Assembly (NCBI GenBank): GCA_964634565.1
Contig: CAZWLP010000100.1
Coordinates: 1 to 7,165, forward strand
Direction: 5' to 3'
DNA: 7,165 bases
DNA from: JAUVKT01 sp964634565
GTDB lineage: Bacteria > Bacteroidota > Bacteroidia > Bacteroidales > VadinHA17
In this document: in pieces, positions 1-6,074 of the stretch
Layout: the number at the start of each line of letters is the position of its first letter
How positions within the stretch are numbered: the first letter of the stretch is position 1
Position numbers and translations under genes: made by a program
Notes under the pieces: generated by a model
What the model was told of the DNA's origin: nothing
Database searches by the model: none
Seen by the model: only the letters and a program-made list of their open reading frames with translations

Positions 1-17
1 CATCTCACATCTCACAT
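1..17. repeat. Heptamer tandem repeat CATCTCA, cut by window edge
   Basis: Two perfect copies of the 7-base unit CATCTCA are followed by CAT, giving about 2.4 copies. The array touches the left edge, so its true length is unknown. It lies at the end of a start-less open frame on the minus strand. A second, unrelated heptamer array (GCAGGGA) occurs inside the pnuT gene of this window, so the genome may carry several short heptamer repeats. The copy number seen here is low, and chance cannot be excluded. Confidence 0.4.
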
Positions 18-249
18 GTCTGGCGTCTGTGCCTTCAAAAATTTTATCGGCCGAACTGGCGATAAAGCCGGTATAAAGTTTACCGGGAGATTTTTCAAAT
101 CTTTCAGCAAACTCATAGTAACAGGAGGGTACACTGAAGATTCCTTCTTCAGATTTAATCTCAATAATATCTGTCAGCTTAGATGATTGCTTTAAGAGCT
201 GGCCGGTAGTTCCCTTTATTTCACCACCTGAATTATTTCTGGTTCTTAA
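1..249 (-). pseudogene. Unrecognised open frame without a start codon (gene remnant?)
   Basis: The minus strand stays open for 83 codons, from just after a TGA at 250-252 to the left edge. The translation looks like real protein, with segments such as KLTDIIEIKSEEG, VPSCYYEFAERFEKSPGK and LYTGFIASSADKIFEGTDAR, mixed charged and hydrophobic residues, and purine-rich first codon positions. No ATG, GTG or TTG occurs in this frame before the last few codons, and no ATG occurs in any minus frame between ridA and that point. The frame then runs into the CATCTCA repeat. I do not recognise the family. The best reading is a gene that has lost its 5' end, lying downstream of ridA. An alternative is a plus-strand gene: plus frame 1 is open to a TGA at 184-186 and would be followed by the T-rich side of the 241-271 stem-loop, but its translation looks less natural. 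Confidence 0.35.
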
Positions 250-271
250 TCAGTAAATAAAATTAAGAACC
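241..271. terminator. Perfect 10-bp stem-loop, possible terminator
   Basis: GGTTCTTAAT at 241-250 and ATTAAGAACC at 262-271 are exact reverse complements separated by an 11-base A/T-rich loop. On the plus strand the stem is followed by TTTTGTTT, the form of an intrinsic terminator. On the minus strand, where it lies 38 bases past the ridA stop, the tail is AGAAATAATT, which is a poor U-tract. It may end the DUF4290-murA-ridA transcript inefficiently, or end a plus-strand transcript coming from the left. Confidence 0.5.
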
Positions 272-309
272 TTTTGTTTAAAGAAAGGACAAAAACTTAT
301 CGGATAAAT

Positions 310-684
310 CTAGATTGCAGCAATAGCTTCCAGTTCAATCAGAAAACCGAAATGAAGATCTTTAACCGGTACAACGACTCGCGCAGGTTTATGCTTTCCA
401 AAGAAATCACGGTATACCTCATTTACCTTTCCCCATAAATTAATATCTGAGATGTAAACAGTACATTTAAGAACATTTTTTTTACTTGTTCCTGCGTCAT
501 TAAGGATGGTATTCATATTATCAAGTACCTGCCGGGTCTGTTCTTCAACAGAACCTTTTACCTTTTCGCCGGTAAATGGATTTATGGGAAGCTGCCCGGA
601 AATATAGATCAGCCCGTTGTGAATAACAGCCTGTGAGTAGTGACCACCGGGAGCAGGTGCATTCGGGGAATTAAAAAATTGCAT
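310..684 (-). CDS. ridA: RidA-family enamine/imine deaminase
   Basis: This is a 124-residue protein, close to the usual 125-130 residues of the RidA (YjgF/YER057c/UK114) family. RidA proteins hydrolyse reactive enamines and imines such as 2-aminoacrylate, released by PLP enzymes, in the cytoplasm as homotrimers. Visible family features are HYSQAV near residues 16-20, the VSGQLP-like segment YISGQLP at 27-33, and the C-terminal block PARVVVPVKDLHFGFLIELEAIA. In that block Arg102 corresponds to the substrate-carboxylate-binding arginine and Glu118 to the conserved glutamate. I chose the ATG at 682-684 because it gives the standard N-terminus (MQFFNSPNAPAPGGHYSQ). The ATG at 745-747 would add 21 unusual residues and overlap murA by 50 bases. 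The gene starts 13 bases after the murA stop, so it is probably co-transcribed. Exact substrate preference within the Rid superfamily cannot be read from this. Confidence 0.9.
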   Translation of the reverse strand: MQFFNSPNAPAPGGHYSQAVIHNGLIYISGQLPINPFTGEKVKGSVEEQTRQVLDNMNTILNDAGTSKKNVLKCTVYISDINLWGKVNEVYRDFFGKHKPARVVVPVKDLHFGFLIELEAIAAI

Positions 685-697
685 ATTCTTCTGTGAA

Positions 698-2005
698 TTA
701 TTCTGTTCGTCTGATATTGGCTCCCAGGGCATTAAGCCTGACATCAATTTCCTGGTATCCGCGATCTATTTGTTCAATATTATGTATTGTGCTCTCACCA
801 TTGGCCGACAATGCTGCGATAAGTAAGGCAACTCCGGCCCTGATGTCGGGTGAAGTCATAACCGTGCCACGTAGATTTATTTTCCTGTTATGTCCGATAA
901 CGGTTGCCCTGTGTGGATCGCAGAGAATTATCTGGGCACCCATATCAATTAGTTTATCAACAAAGAAAAGACGACTTTCAAACATCTTCTGATGGATTAA
1001 AACAGATCCTTTTGCCTGTGTTGCTGTTACCAGGAATACACTCAGGAGATCGGGTGTAAGGCCAGGCCATATTGCGTCGGCAATAGTCATTATGGATCCG
1101 TCGATAAATGATTCTATTTCATAATCATTTTGTTCAGGAATATAAATATCATCACCTCTTCTTTCGAGTTTTATTCCCAGTCTTTTAAATGATTCCGGAA
1201 TAATACCAAGGTTTTCGTAAGAGACATTCTTTATTGTTAACTCAGATTGAGTCATTGCTGCCATTCCTATAAATGAACCTGTTTCAATCATATCCGGCAG
1301 GATGGTGTGATTGCAGCCTGACAGAGAGCTGACTCCTTCTATATGAAGAAGATTTGATCCTATCCCTTCGATTATTGCGCCCATGCTGACCAGCATTTTA
1401 CAAAGTTGCTGAATATAGGGCTCACAGGCAGCATTATAAATGGTTGTTTTACCTTCAGCCAGTGAAGCTGCCATAATAATATTTGCAGTTCCGGTAACAG
1501 AGGCCTCATCAAGATGAATATAGGCTCCTTTTAGTTTATCTGCCTTAACCGAGTAGAGACATTTTTCAGCATCAAAATTAAAATCTGCACCAAGTTTACT
1601 GAAGCCGGCAAAATGGGTATCAACTCTTCTTCGTCCAATTTTATCCCCCCCGGGCTTTGGCATTGTGGCGTAGCCCTTACGTGCAAGCAGAGGACCAAGA
1701 AGCATGACAGAGCCTCTTAAGGCTGAACTTTTCTGCATATACTCCTGTGACTGCAGAAATTTATTATCAATAACTGATGCCTCGAAAGAAATACTGTTGC
1801 GCGTCTCTCTTCTTATCTTAACTCCCATGTCAACAATCAGGTCGATAAGTTTATTTACATCGCTTATATCGGGGATATTATTTATGGTAACTTTCCCGGA
1901 AGTAAGCAGAACTGCGCATATAATCTGCAGTGCTTCATTTTTTGCTCCCTGGGGTTCTATTTCTCCTGAGAGTCTCCTTCCTCCCTCTATTACAAAGGTA
2001 CTCAT
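698..2005 (-). CDS. murA: UDP-N-acetylglucosamine 1-carboxyvinyltransferase MurA
   Basis: This is a complete 435-residue enolpyruvyl transferase, slightly longer than the roughly 419 residues of E. coli MurA. It transfers enolpyruvate from PEP to UDP-GlcNAc in the cytoplasm, the first committed step of peptidoglycan synthesis. Visible landmarks are the N-terminal GAKNEAL with Lys22, RGSVMLLGPLLAR with Arg97, the active-site loop GGDKIGRRRVDTH (residues 119-131), TGTANIIMAASLAEG, WPGLTPDLLS with Asp319 matching the catalytic Asp305 of E. coli, and DRGYQE with Arg415 near the C-terminus. The loop carries Asp121 where most bacteria have the catalytic Cys (Cys115 in E. coli). That Cys is the residue fosfomycin alkylates, so intrinsic fosfomycin insensitivity is expected. 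The ATG shares its A with the TAA stop of the upstream DUF4290 gene, which points to translational coupling. Confidence 0.97.
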   Translation of the reverse strand: MSTFVIEGGRRLSGEIEPQGAKNEALQIICAVLLTSGKVTINNIPDISDVNKLIDLIVDMGVKIRRETRNSISFEASVIDNKFLQSQEYMQKSSALRGSVMLLGPLLARKGYATMPKPGGDKIGRRRVDTHFAGFSKLGADFNFDAEKCLYSVKADKLKGAYIHLDEASVTGTANIIMAASLAEGKTTIYNAACEPYIQQLCKMLVSMGAIIEGIGSNLLHIEGVSSLSGCNHTILPDMIETGSFIGMAAMTQSELTIKNVSYENLGIIPESFKRLGIKLERRGDDIYIPEQNDYEIESFIDGSIMTIADAIWPGLTPDLLSVFLVTATQAKGSVLIHQKMFESRLFFVDKLIDMGAQIILCDPHRATVIGHNRKINLRGTVMTSPDIRAGVALLIAALSANGESTIHNIEQIDRGYQEIDVRLNALGANIRRTE

Positions 2006-2631
2006 TAGTGTCTGCTGTGATATTTTTTCTTAACTTGTTTTCCGCCCTGCTTTGATTGCTTTTTCTTTTTTGGACCGATAAGATCTTTAACGTCCATAAG
2101 CCTGGTTCCTTCAGGCACACGTAACTTATTCTTAGAGAGATCCAATATATCCTTAAAGATTATTTCATCAGAGACTACACCCCTGTTCCATCCTGCTGCC
2201 GCTTTTTTCATCTGGTTTGCAATAAGAATAACAAGAAAATCTCTTTTTTCACCTTCAGGCATATCAACAGCCACTTCAATCATCATTTCAACAACTCTTC
2301 CATAATGAAGAAATTTAACCTCTCCATGCTTGTATTCAACCTTTTGAGGTTTCTCGTTAAGTTTTTCCTTTTCGGGTGGTGGATAAGGAGCGTCTATATC
2401 GAGTTCAAACTGGGAGATAATAGAAATATGATCCCATAATTTATGGTTGATATCCCCATAATCTCTCAGATGTGGGTTTAAATTCCCCATAATCTGAATA
2501 ATTGTCCTGGCCGCCCTGTTTCTTTCATCCCTGTCTTCGATTGATTTTATATAATCGATCATTTTCTGAACATTCCTTCCATATTCAGGCAATGCCATCC
2601 TTTTTCTTTGAGTATTATAATCGTGATTCAT
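2005..2631 (-). CDS. DUF4290 family protein
   Basis: This 208-residue protein starts MNHDYNTQRKRMALPEYGRN, the recognisable N-terminus of DUF4290, a Bacteroidetes-restricted family of unknown function. No signal peptide or membrane segment is visible, so it is probably cytoplasmic. The N-terminal half looks helical (MIDYIKSIEDRDERNRAARTIIQIMGNLNPHLRD, residues 24-57). A proline-rich linker (APYPPPEKEK, 81-90) follows, then a second helical part (MMIEVAVDMPEGEKRDFLVILIANQMKKAAAGWN, 116-149). It ends in a very basic tail (GPKKKKQSKQGGKQVKKK, 186-203) that could bind nucleic acid or acidic surfaces; this is inference from composition only. It is the first gene of the murA operon and overlaps murA by one base. 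From general knowledge, DUF4290 next to murA is a recurring Bacteroidetes arrangement, suggesting a role linked to envelope synthesis. Confidence 0.85.
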   Translation of the reverse strand: MNHDYNTQRKRMALPEYGRNVQKMIDYIKSIEDRDERNRAARTIIQIMGNLNPHLRDYGDINHKLWDHISIISQFELDIDAPYPPPEKEKLNEKPQKVEYKHGEVKFLHYGRVVEMMIEVAVDMPEGEKRDFLVILIANQMKKAAAGWNRGVVSDEIIFKDILDLSKNKLRVPEGTRLMDVKDLIGPKKKKQSKQGGKQVKKKYHSRH

Positions 2632-2657
2632 TTACATTAATTTATTAAGGATTTTAT

Positions 2658-2665
2658 CAAACCTA
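2658..2665 (-). promoter_or_regulatory. Second promoter -7 box candidate for the DUF4290-murA operon
   Basis: On the minus strand the bases read TAGGTTTG, a full match to the Bacteroidetes -7 consensus TAnnTTTG, about 27 bases before the DUF4290 start codon. I see no TTG or TTTG at the expected distance upstream, so it is weaker than the box at 2713-2720. Confidence 0.35.
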
Positions 2666-2712
2666 TGCTGTTAATAAGATAGAATATCTAAACACGCCAG
2701 ATAAGTTCATTG

Positions 2713-2744
2713 CAAATCTAATCAATATACAATGAATGACCAAA
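2713..2744 (-). promoter_or_regulatory. Bacteroidetes-type promoter of the DUF4290-murA-ridA operon
   Basis: On the minus strand TTTG (2744-2741) is separated by 20 bases from TAGATTTG (2720-2713). This matches the -33 TTTG and -7 TAnnTTTG pattern of the Bacteroidetes primary sigma factor, with the usual spacing. Transcription would start near 2706, giving a leader of about 75 bases before the DUF4290 ATG. Confidence 0.55.
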
Positions 2745-2972
2745 GTAAAAAAGTTATCTATAAGGTCTTAATAAATAATCAGTAACATTAACTTTATGTA
2801 AGCTGAACCGAACAACATTCGACCCCTTACCTTTTAATAAAGTATTATTTCTCCCTTCTGTTTGCATTTACTTTAGTTATAGTTTTTACTTCAGATATAT
2901 ACCCTGAAAGTAGTAGTATAGATGTTATAAATATATCTTAAGTTCTGTTTATCGATGCTAAAAGCAGTCTGT

Positions 2973-3386
2973 CTAATCTTTGCTCCTTCGCTTAATAAAC
3001 TTCTTGTTTCTGAATCTGGTGGCATTTAGACTATCATTAACAGAAATATGCCTTACTGGCTCAAAGCCTCTGTCCTTGCATATATGCCATCCTTTTTTTC
3101 GTGTTAGAGCACTATCGTTATCCCCGGCCGGACTTTTGGGATAAATAAACCATATAATACCATCTTCATAGAGATTTTGTACCGCATCGAGGAAAATCCT
3201 TTCAACATCTTCCGATGTCTTGGCAAAAATAATTATAAAATTGTACAGAAACCTGGGATCAATTTCTGAATCAATTCTGGTGGTATTTATCTTCCTGGAT
3301 AAGGTCCTGACAAAAGTTGACTCTCCTTCAAGAATCAGAATTCTACTATCCCCTTTGTAATTTAGCTTTGTAAGAAGCTTATCCAT
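2973..3386 (-). CDS. DUF3052-like small protein
   Basis: This 137-residue protein of unknown function has no signal peptide or membrane segment. The C-terminal half resembles DUF3052-type proteins: a hydrophobic strand with GIIWFIYPK (76-84), then LTRKKGW (94-100), then GFEPVRHISVNDSLNATRFR (107-126). That is the family pattern of 'W.aYPK', 'lTR..GW' and 'vs.d..waalRFR'. The N-terminal half has short hydrophobic strands (SRILILEG, FLYNFIIIFAK) as in a small alpha/beta Rossmann-like fold. The very C-terminus is basic (KKFIKRRSK). It stands alone, divergent from the thiamine operon and separated from the DUF4290 gene by 341 bases, with its own promoter-like box. The family match is from memory of the motif and needs a profile search. 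Confidence 0.65.
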   Translation of the reverse strand: MDKLLTKLNYKGDSRILILEGESTFVRTLSRKINTTRIDSEIDPRFLYNFIIIFAKTSEDVERIFLDAVQNLYEDGIIWFIYPKSPAGDNDSALTRKKGWHICKDRGFEPVRHISVNDSLNATRFRNKKFIKRRSKD

Positions 3387-3388
3387 TA

Positions 3389-3408
3389 CCTGTTTTTGTT
3401 TTAACAGG
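3389..3408. repeat. Inverted repeat CCTGTT-N8-AACAGG, possible operator
   Basis: CCTGTT at 3389-3394 and AACAGG at 3403-3408 are perfect reverse complements 8 bases apart. They lie between the -7 box and the start codon of the DUF3052-like gene. The predicted transcription start falls inside one arm, so the palindrome would act better as a DNA operator than as an RNA hairpin. There is no direct evidence for a regulator. Confidence 0.25.
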
Positions 3409-3409
3409 G

Positions 3410-3417
3410 CAAAAGTA
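3410..3417 (-). promoter_or_regulatory. Promoter -7 box for the DUF3052-like gene
   Basis: The minus strand reads TACTTTTG, a full match to TAnnTTTG, about 23 bases before the ATG at 3384-3386. No good -33 TTTG is visible. It lies back to back with the plus-strand box at 3486-3493, making this a divergent promoter region. Confidence 0.5.
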
Positions 3418-3485
3418 TAAAAATCTTTTATTTATTCAGATCAGTCATTTTTTAAAGATATTTCTATCAGTTAAGAAAAAGGTGT

Positions 3486-3493
3486 TACATTTG
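3486..3493 (+). promoter_or_regulatory. Promoter -7 box of the thiamine salvage operon
   Basis: TACATTTG matches the Bacteroidetes consensus TAnnTTTG in all fixed positions. A TTTC at 3461-3464, 21 bases upstream, is an imperfect -33 candidate. Transcription would begin near 3500, just before the conserved TPP aptamer. This placement also means that the upstream GTG at 3482 would not be in the mRNA. Confidence 0.55.
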
Positions 3494-3500
3494 TTATTGA

Positions 3501-3582
3501 AAGATGGGGTGCCTCATTCAAAACAGGCTGAGATCATACCCTTAAAACCTGATCCGGATAATGCCGGCGTAGGGAGATTGAT
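3501..3582 (+). promoter_or_regulatory. TPP riboswitch (THI element)
   Basis: The leader contains the full conserved core of the thiamine pyrophosphate aptamer in order: GGGGTGCC (3507-3514), GGCTGAGA (3526-3533), ATACCC (3536-3541), ACCTGATCCGGATAATGCC (3547-3565) and GGCGTAGGGA (3566-3575). Visible stems are P2 (GGGGT with ACCC), P3 (GCCT 3511-3514 with AGGC 3525-3528) and P5 (CCGG with CCGG around GATAATG). CUGAGA is the pyrimidine-recognition motif and the GAUAAUGC half binds the pyrophosphate. P1 is not clearly paired in this sequence. The start codon at 3623 follows about 40 bases after the aptamer. No GC stem with a U-tract is seen in that gap, so control is more likely at translation initiation than by termination. 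High TPP should switch off the receptor, PnuT and ThiN genes downstream. Confidence 0.95.
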
Positions 3583-3622
3583 TTACCTCATTCTATTTAT
3601 TGTATATTTTATACCCGTTGAG

Positions 3623-6064
3623 ATGAAAAAAACTCTATTAGTGCTCCTTGTATTATTTTTTAATGCAATTATGCTGGCCTCTTCTGATGAAATAAGCTGG
3701 AAGGTTTCAGGAATGGTCAGGAATGAAGACGGACTGGCGCTTTCTGGCGCAACAGTATTAATATCAGGTACATATCTGGGTGCTTATACCGATATGGATG
3801 GCAGCTTTTTTTTTAGCTCAGTACTTGAAGGAGTATATACTTTTAAGGTATCATATATAGGTTATGAAACATTTGAAGGAGAGATTAATGTTAACTCCGA
3901 TATCGAGCTAAATATTTCCCTGAATATCTCAACAGTTATTTCTGACGAAGTAGTAGTAAGAGGATTAAAGGCTTCTAAAACGACACCCGTTGCATATACC
4001 GAGATTAAAAGTGAAGAATTGAAAAGGATAAATTCAGGACAGGATCTGCCTTATCTTTTATCGCTTGTCCCTTCACTTGTTGAGACATCTGAAGCAGGTG
4101 CAGGAATTGGATATACTGGTTTCAGGATCAGGGGAACAGATGCAAGCAGGATAAATGTAACTATTGATGGTATCCCCTTAAATGACTCAGAATCGCAACA
4201 GGTTTTTTGGGTAAATACGCCCGACCTCGTAGCTTCTGTCTCAGAGATTCAGGTGCAAAGGGGAGTGGGAACATCTACAAATGGAGCAGGTGCTTTTGGG
4301 GGAAGTATTAATCTTACCATGGAGAATCCTTCAGATGAATCATATGCTACTATCAGTTCCACAATTGGATCTTTTAATACTCAGAAATTGTCAGCAAAAC
4401 TTGGTACCGGCTTATTAAAAGACAGGTTTAAGATGGATATAAGGTTATCAGGTATAAACAGCGATGGATATATAGACAGGGCAAGATCAGAACACAGGGC
4501 GTTTGCTGTTTCAGCTTTATACAGATTGAAATCCAGCATTATAAAGGCTAATTTTATTCATGGTGAGGAACTTACAGGGATTAGCTGGTGGGGAGTGCCT
4601 GCAGATAGCCTGGAGTCAAATCGTACCTATAATCCGGCAGGCGAGTATACCGATATCTACGGCAGGACGCAATATTATTATGGCCAGACCGATAATTACT
4701 CTCAGACACATATATATCTGATTTATAACTGGCAGATCAGCGATAAACTATATTTAAAAAGTGCCGGTCATTTTACTGAAGGATCGGGATATTATGAGCA
4801 GTACAGGGAGGATGAGCTTTTGTCCGACTATATGTTGCCAAACTGGACTATCCATGGTATGTTCGAGGATGTTATTCTTGACAGATCTGACCTGATCAGA
4901 AGAAAATGGATGTATAACAATTATTATGGAGGTGTCTTTAATCTTAATTATAGGGACTCCAGGATGGAGCTTTCTTTCGGAGGAGCTGTAAACAGGTATA
5001 TTGGCGACCATTTTGGCAGAATTATCTGGATGCGATTTGCAGGAACAACAGAGATGAATCATCAATGGTACTTTAACGGAGGTCAGAAGGATGAGATCAA
5101 TTTCTATACTAAAATAAATTATCGACTGAACAATAAACTGAGTCTTTTTGGTGATTTACAGTACAGGAATATTTCTTACTATATTTCCGGATATGATGAC
5201 GATCTGAGGAATTTATATGTATCAGAGAAATTTAATTTTGTTAACCCAAAGGCAGGTTTATTCTATAAATTGAATTCAAATAATGATCTGTATATATCAT
5301 TTGCTGTAGCCAATAAGGAACCAACCAGGGCTAACTATAAGGATGCAGCAGGGGATGAATCTGCCTTTCCTTTACACGAGACCCTCTATGATTTTGAAGG
5401 CGGATATAAACTGAATTTGTCGCGAATATTTGCAGGGCTAAATTTATATTACATGCTGTATGATGATCAGCTGGTACCAACCGGTAAGCTAAGCAATGTG
5501 GGATATCCGATAATGACCAATGTGGATGCCAGTTACAGGGCAGGAATCGAGATTTCTCTTGGGCTAAAGCCGACGGATCTTATAGAATGGGCAGGTAGCA
5601 TTACTTTGAGTAGAAACAGGATAAGGAACTTTACCGAGTATTCAACAAATTATAATACAATCTCTTCTGCATCAGAAGAATTTTCTGTAGACCATGGGGA
5701 TGTTGATATTGCTTATTCTCCATCGATAATAGGATCCGGAATACTTACGCTTCATCCCTTTAAGGATTTTGATTTCAGCTTAACAGGGAAATATATTGGT
5801 AAACAATATTTTGACAATACTCAGGATAATAACAGATCACTCGATCCTTATTTTGTCAGTAATATGAGATTTGACTATACTTTTAATCTGGGTGGCTTTA
5901 GTGATATAGATCTTCAGTTTATGTTGAATAATGTGTTTAACAATCTGTATGAAAGTAATGCTTATGGAGGTAACTGGTATGAAGATATGCAGGAGTACAC
6001 ATGGGCATATTATTTTCCGCAGGCCGGAATAAATTACTTGCTGAGATTAACTTTTTCATTTTAA
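3623..6064 (+). CDS. TonB-dependent outer-membrane receptor, probably thiamine-specific
   Basis: This 813-residue outer-membrane receptor is probably for thiamine or its phosphates. In order it has a signal peptide (MKKTLLVLLVLFFNAIMLAS, cut near residue 20), a carboxypeptidase-regulatory-like beta-sandwich (about 27-105, GATVLISGT...TDMDGSFFF...YIGYETFEG), a TonB-box-like DEVVVRG at 108-114, a plug domain (about 122-235, with GFRIRGTDASRINVTIDGIPLND and GAGAFGGSINL) and a 22-strand-type barrel ending in YLLRLTFSF with a terminal Phe. The start is the ATG at 3623. The same frame is open back to a GTG at 3482, but those 47 codons are the TPP riboswitch. The thiamine role rests on the riboswitch and on the two thiamine genes downstream (10 bases to pnuT); the receptor sequence itself does not prove the ligand. 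It imports using TonB-ExbBD energy, encoded elsewhere. Confidence 0.93.
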   Translation: MKKTLLVLLVLFFNAIMLASSDEISWKVSGMVRNEDGLALSGATVLISGTYLGAYTDMDGSFFFSSVLEGVYTFKVSYIGYETFEGEINVNSDIELNISLNISTVISDEVVVRGLKASKTTPVAYTEIKSEELKRINSGQDLPYLLSLVPSLVETSEAGAGIGYTGFRIRGTDASRINVTIDGIPLNDSESQQVFWVNTPDLVASVSEIQVQRGVGTSTNGAGAFGGSINLTMENPSDESYATISSTIGSFNTQKLSAKLGTGLLKDRFKMDIRLSGINSDGYIDRARSEHRAFAVSALYRLKSSIIKANFIHGEELTGISWWGVPADSLESNRTYNPAGEYTDIYGRTQYYYGQTDNYSQTHIYLIYNWQISDKLYLKSAGHFTEGSGYYEQYREDELLSDYMLPNWTIHGMFEDVILDRSDLIRRKWMYNNYYGGVFNLNYRDSRMELSFGGAVNRYIGDHFGRIIWMRFAGTTEMNHQWYFNGGQKDEINFYTKINYRLNNKLSLFGDLQYRNISYYISGYDDDLRNLYVSEKFNFVNPKAGLFYKLNSNNDLYISFAVANKEPTRANYKDAAGDESAFPLHETLYDFEGGYKLNLSRIFAGLNLYYMLYDDQLVPTGKLSNVGYPIMTNVDASYRAGIEISLGLKPTDLIEWAGSITLSRNRIRNFTEYSTNYNTISSASEEFSVDHGDVDIAYSPSIIGSGILTLHPFKDFDFSLTGKYIGKQYFDNTQDNNRSLDPYFVSNMRFDYTFNLGGFSDIDLQFMLNNVFNNLYESNAYGGNWYEDMQEYTWAYYFPQAGINYLLRLTFSF

Positions 6065-6074
6065 TTTATCAACA

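Larger units (their letters stand above)
2632..2972. other. 341-bp intergenic region carrying the murA-operon promoter(s)
   Basis: This AT-rich spacer lies between two minus-strand genes. It holds the two candidate minus-strand promoter boxes listed separately, both in its left third. I see no convincing small ORF, tRNA or riboswitch. An imperfect inverted repeat (ACTTCAG at 2888-2894 with CTGAAAGT at 2904-2911) has no U-tract in either direction, so no clear terminator for the 2973-3386 gene could be assigned. Confidence 0.5.

Noticed and set aside
134..152. Perfect 7-bp inverted repeat CTGAAGA-N5-TCTTCAG
   Set aside because: It sits inside the coding-like minus-strand frame and has no U-tract; a short palindrome of this kind can arise by chance.
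685..747. Longer RidA start giving 21 extra residues
   Set aside because: It would overlap murA by 50 bases, and the extra residues do not resemble the family; the ATG at 682-684 gives the standard length.
693..992. Plus-strand open frame of 99 codons
   Set aside because: It lies antisense within murA, whose product is complete with all active-site motifs; the translation has no recognisable features.
1704..2033. Plus-strand open frame of 109 codons
   Set aside because: Antisense to the murA 5' end and the end of the DUF4290 gene; a shadow frame.
1935..2120. Minus-strand open frame of 61 codons
   Set aside because: Overlaps the DUF4290/murA junction in another frame; both real genes are intact there.
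2888..2911. Imperfect inverted repeat as terminator of the DUF3052-like gene
   Set aside because: The stem has a bulge and an AT-rich loop, and there is no U-tract on the minus strand.
4754..5065. Minus-strand open frame of 103 codons
   Set aside because: Antisense within the receptor barrel, with no family features.
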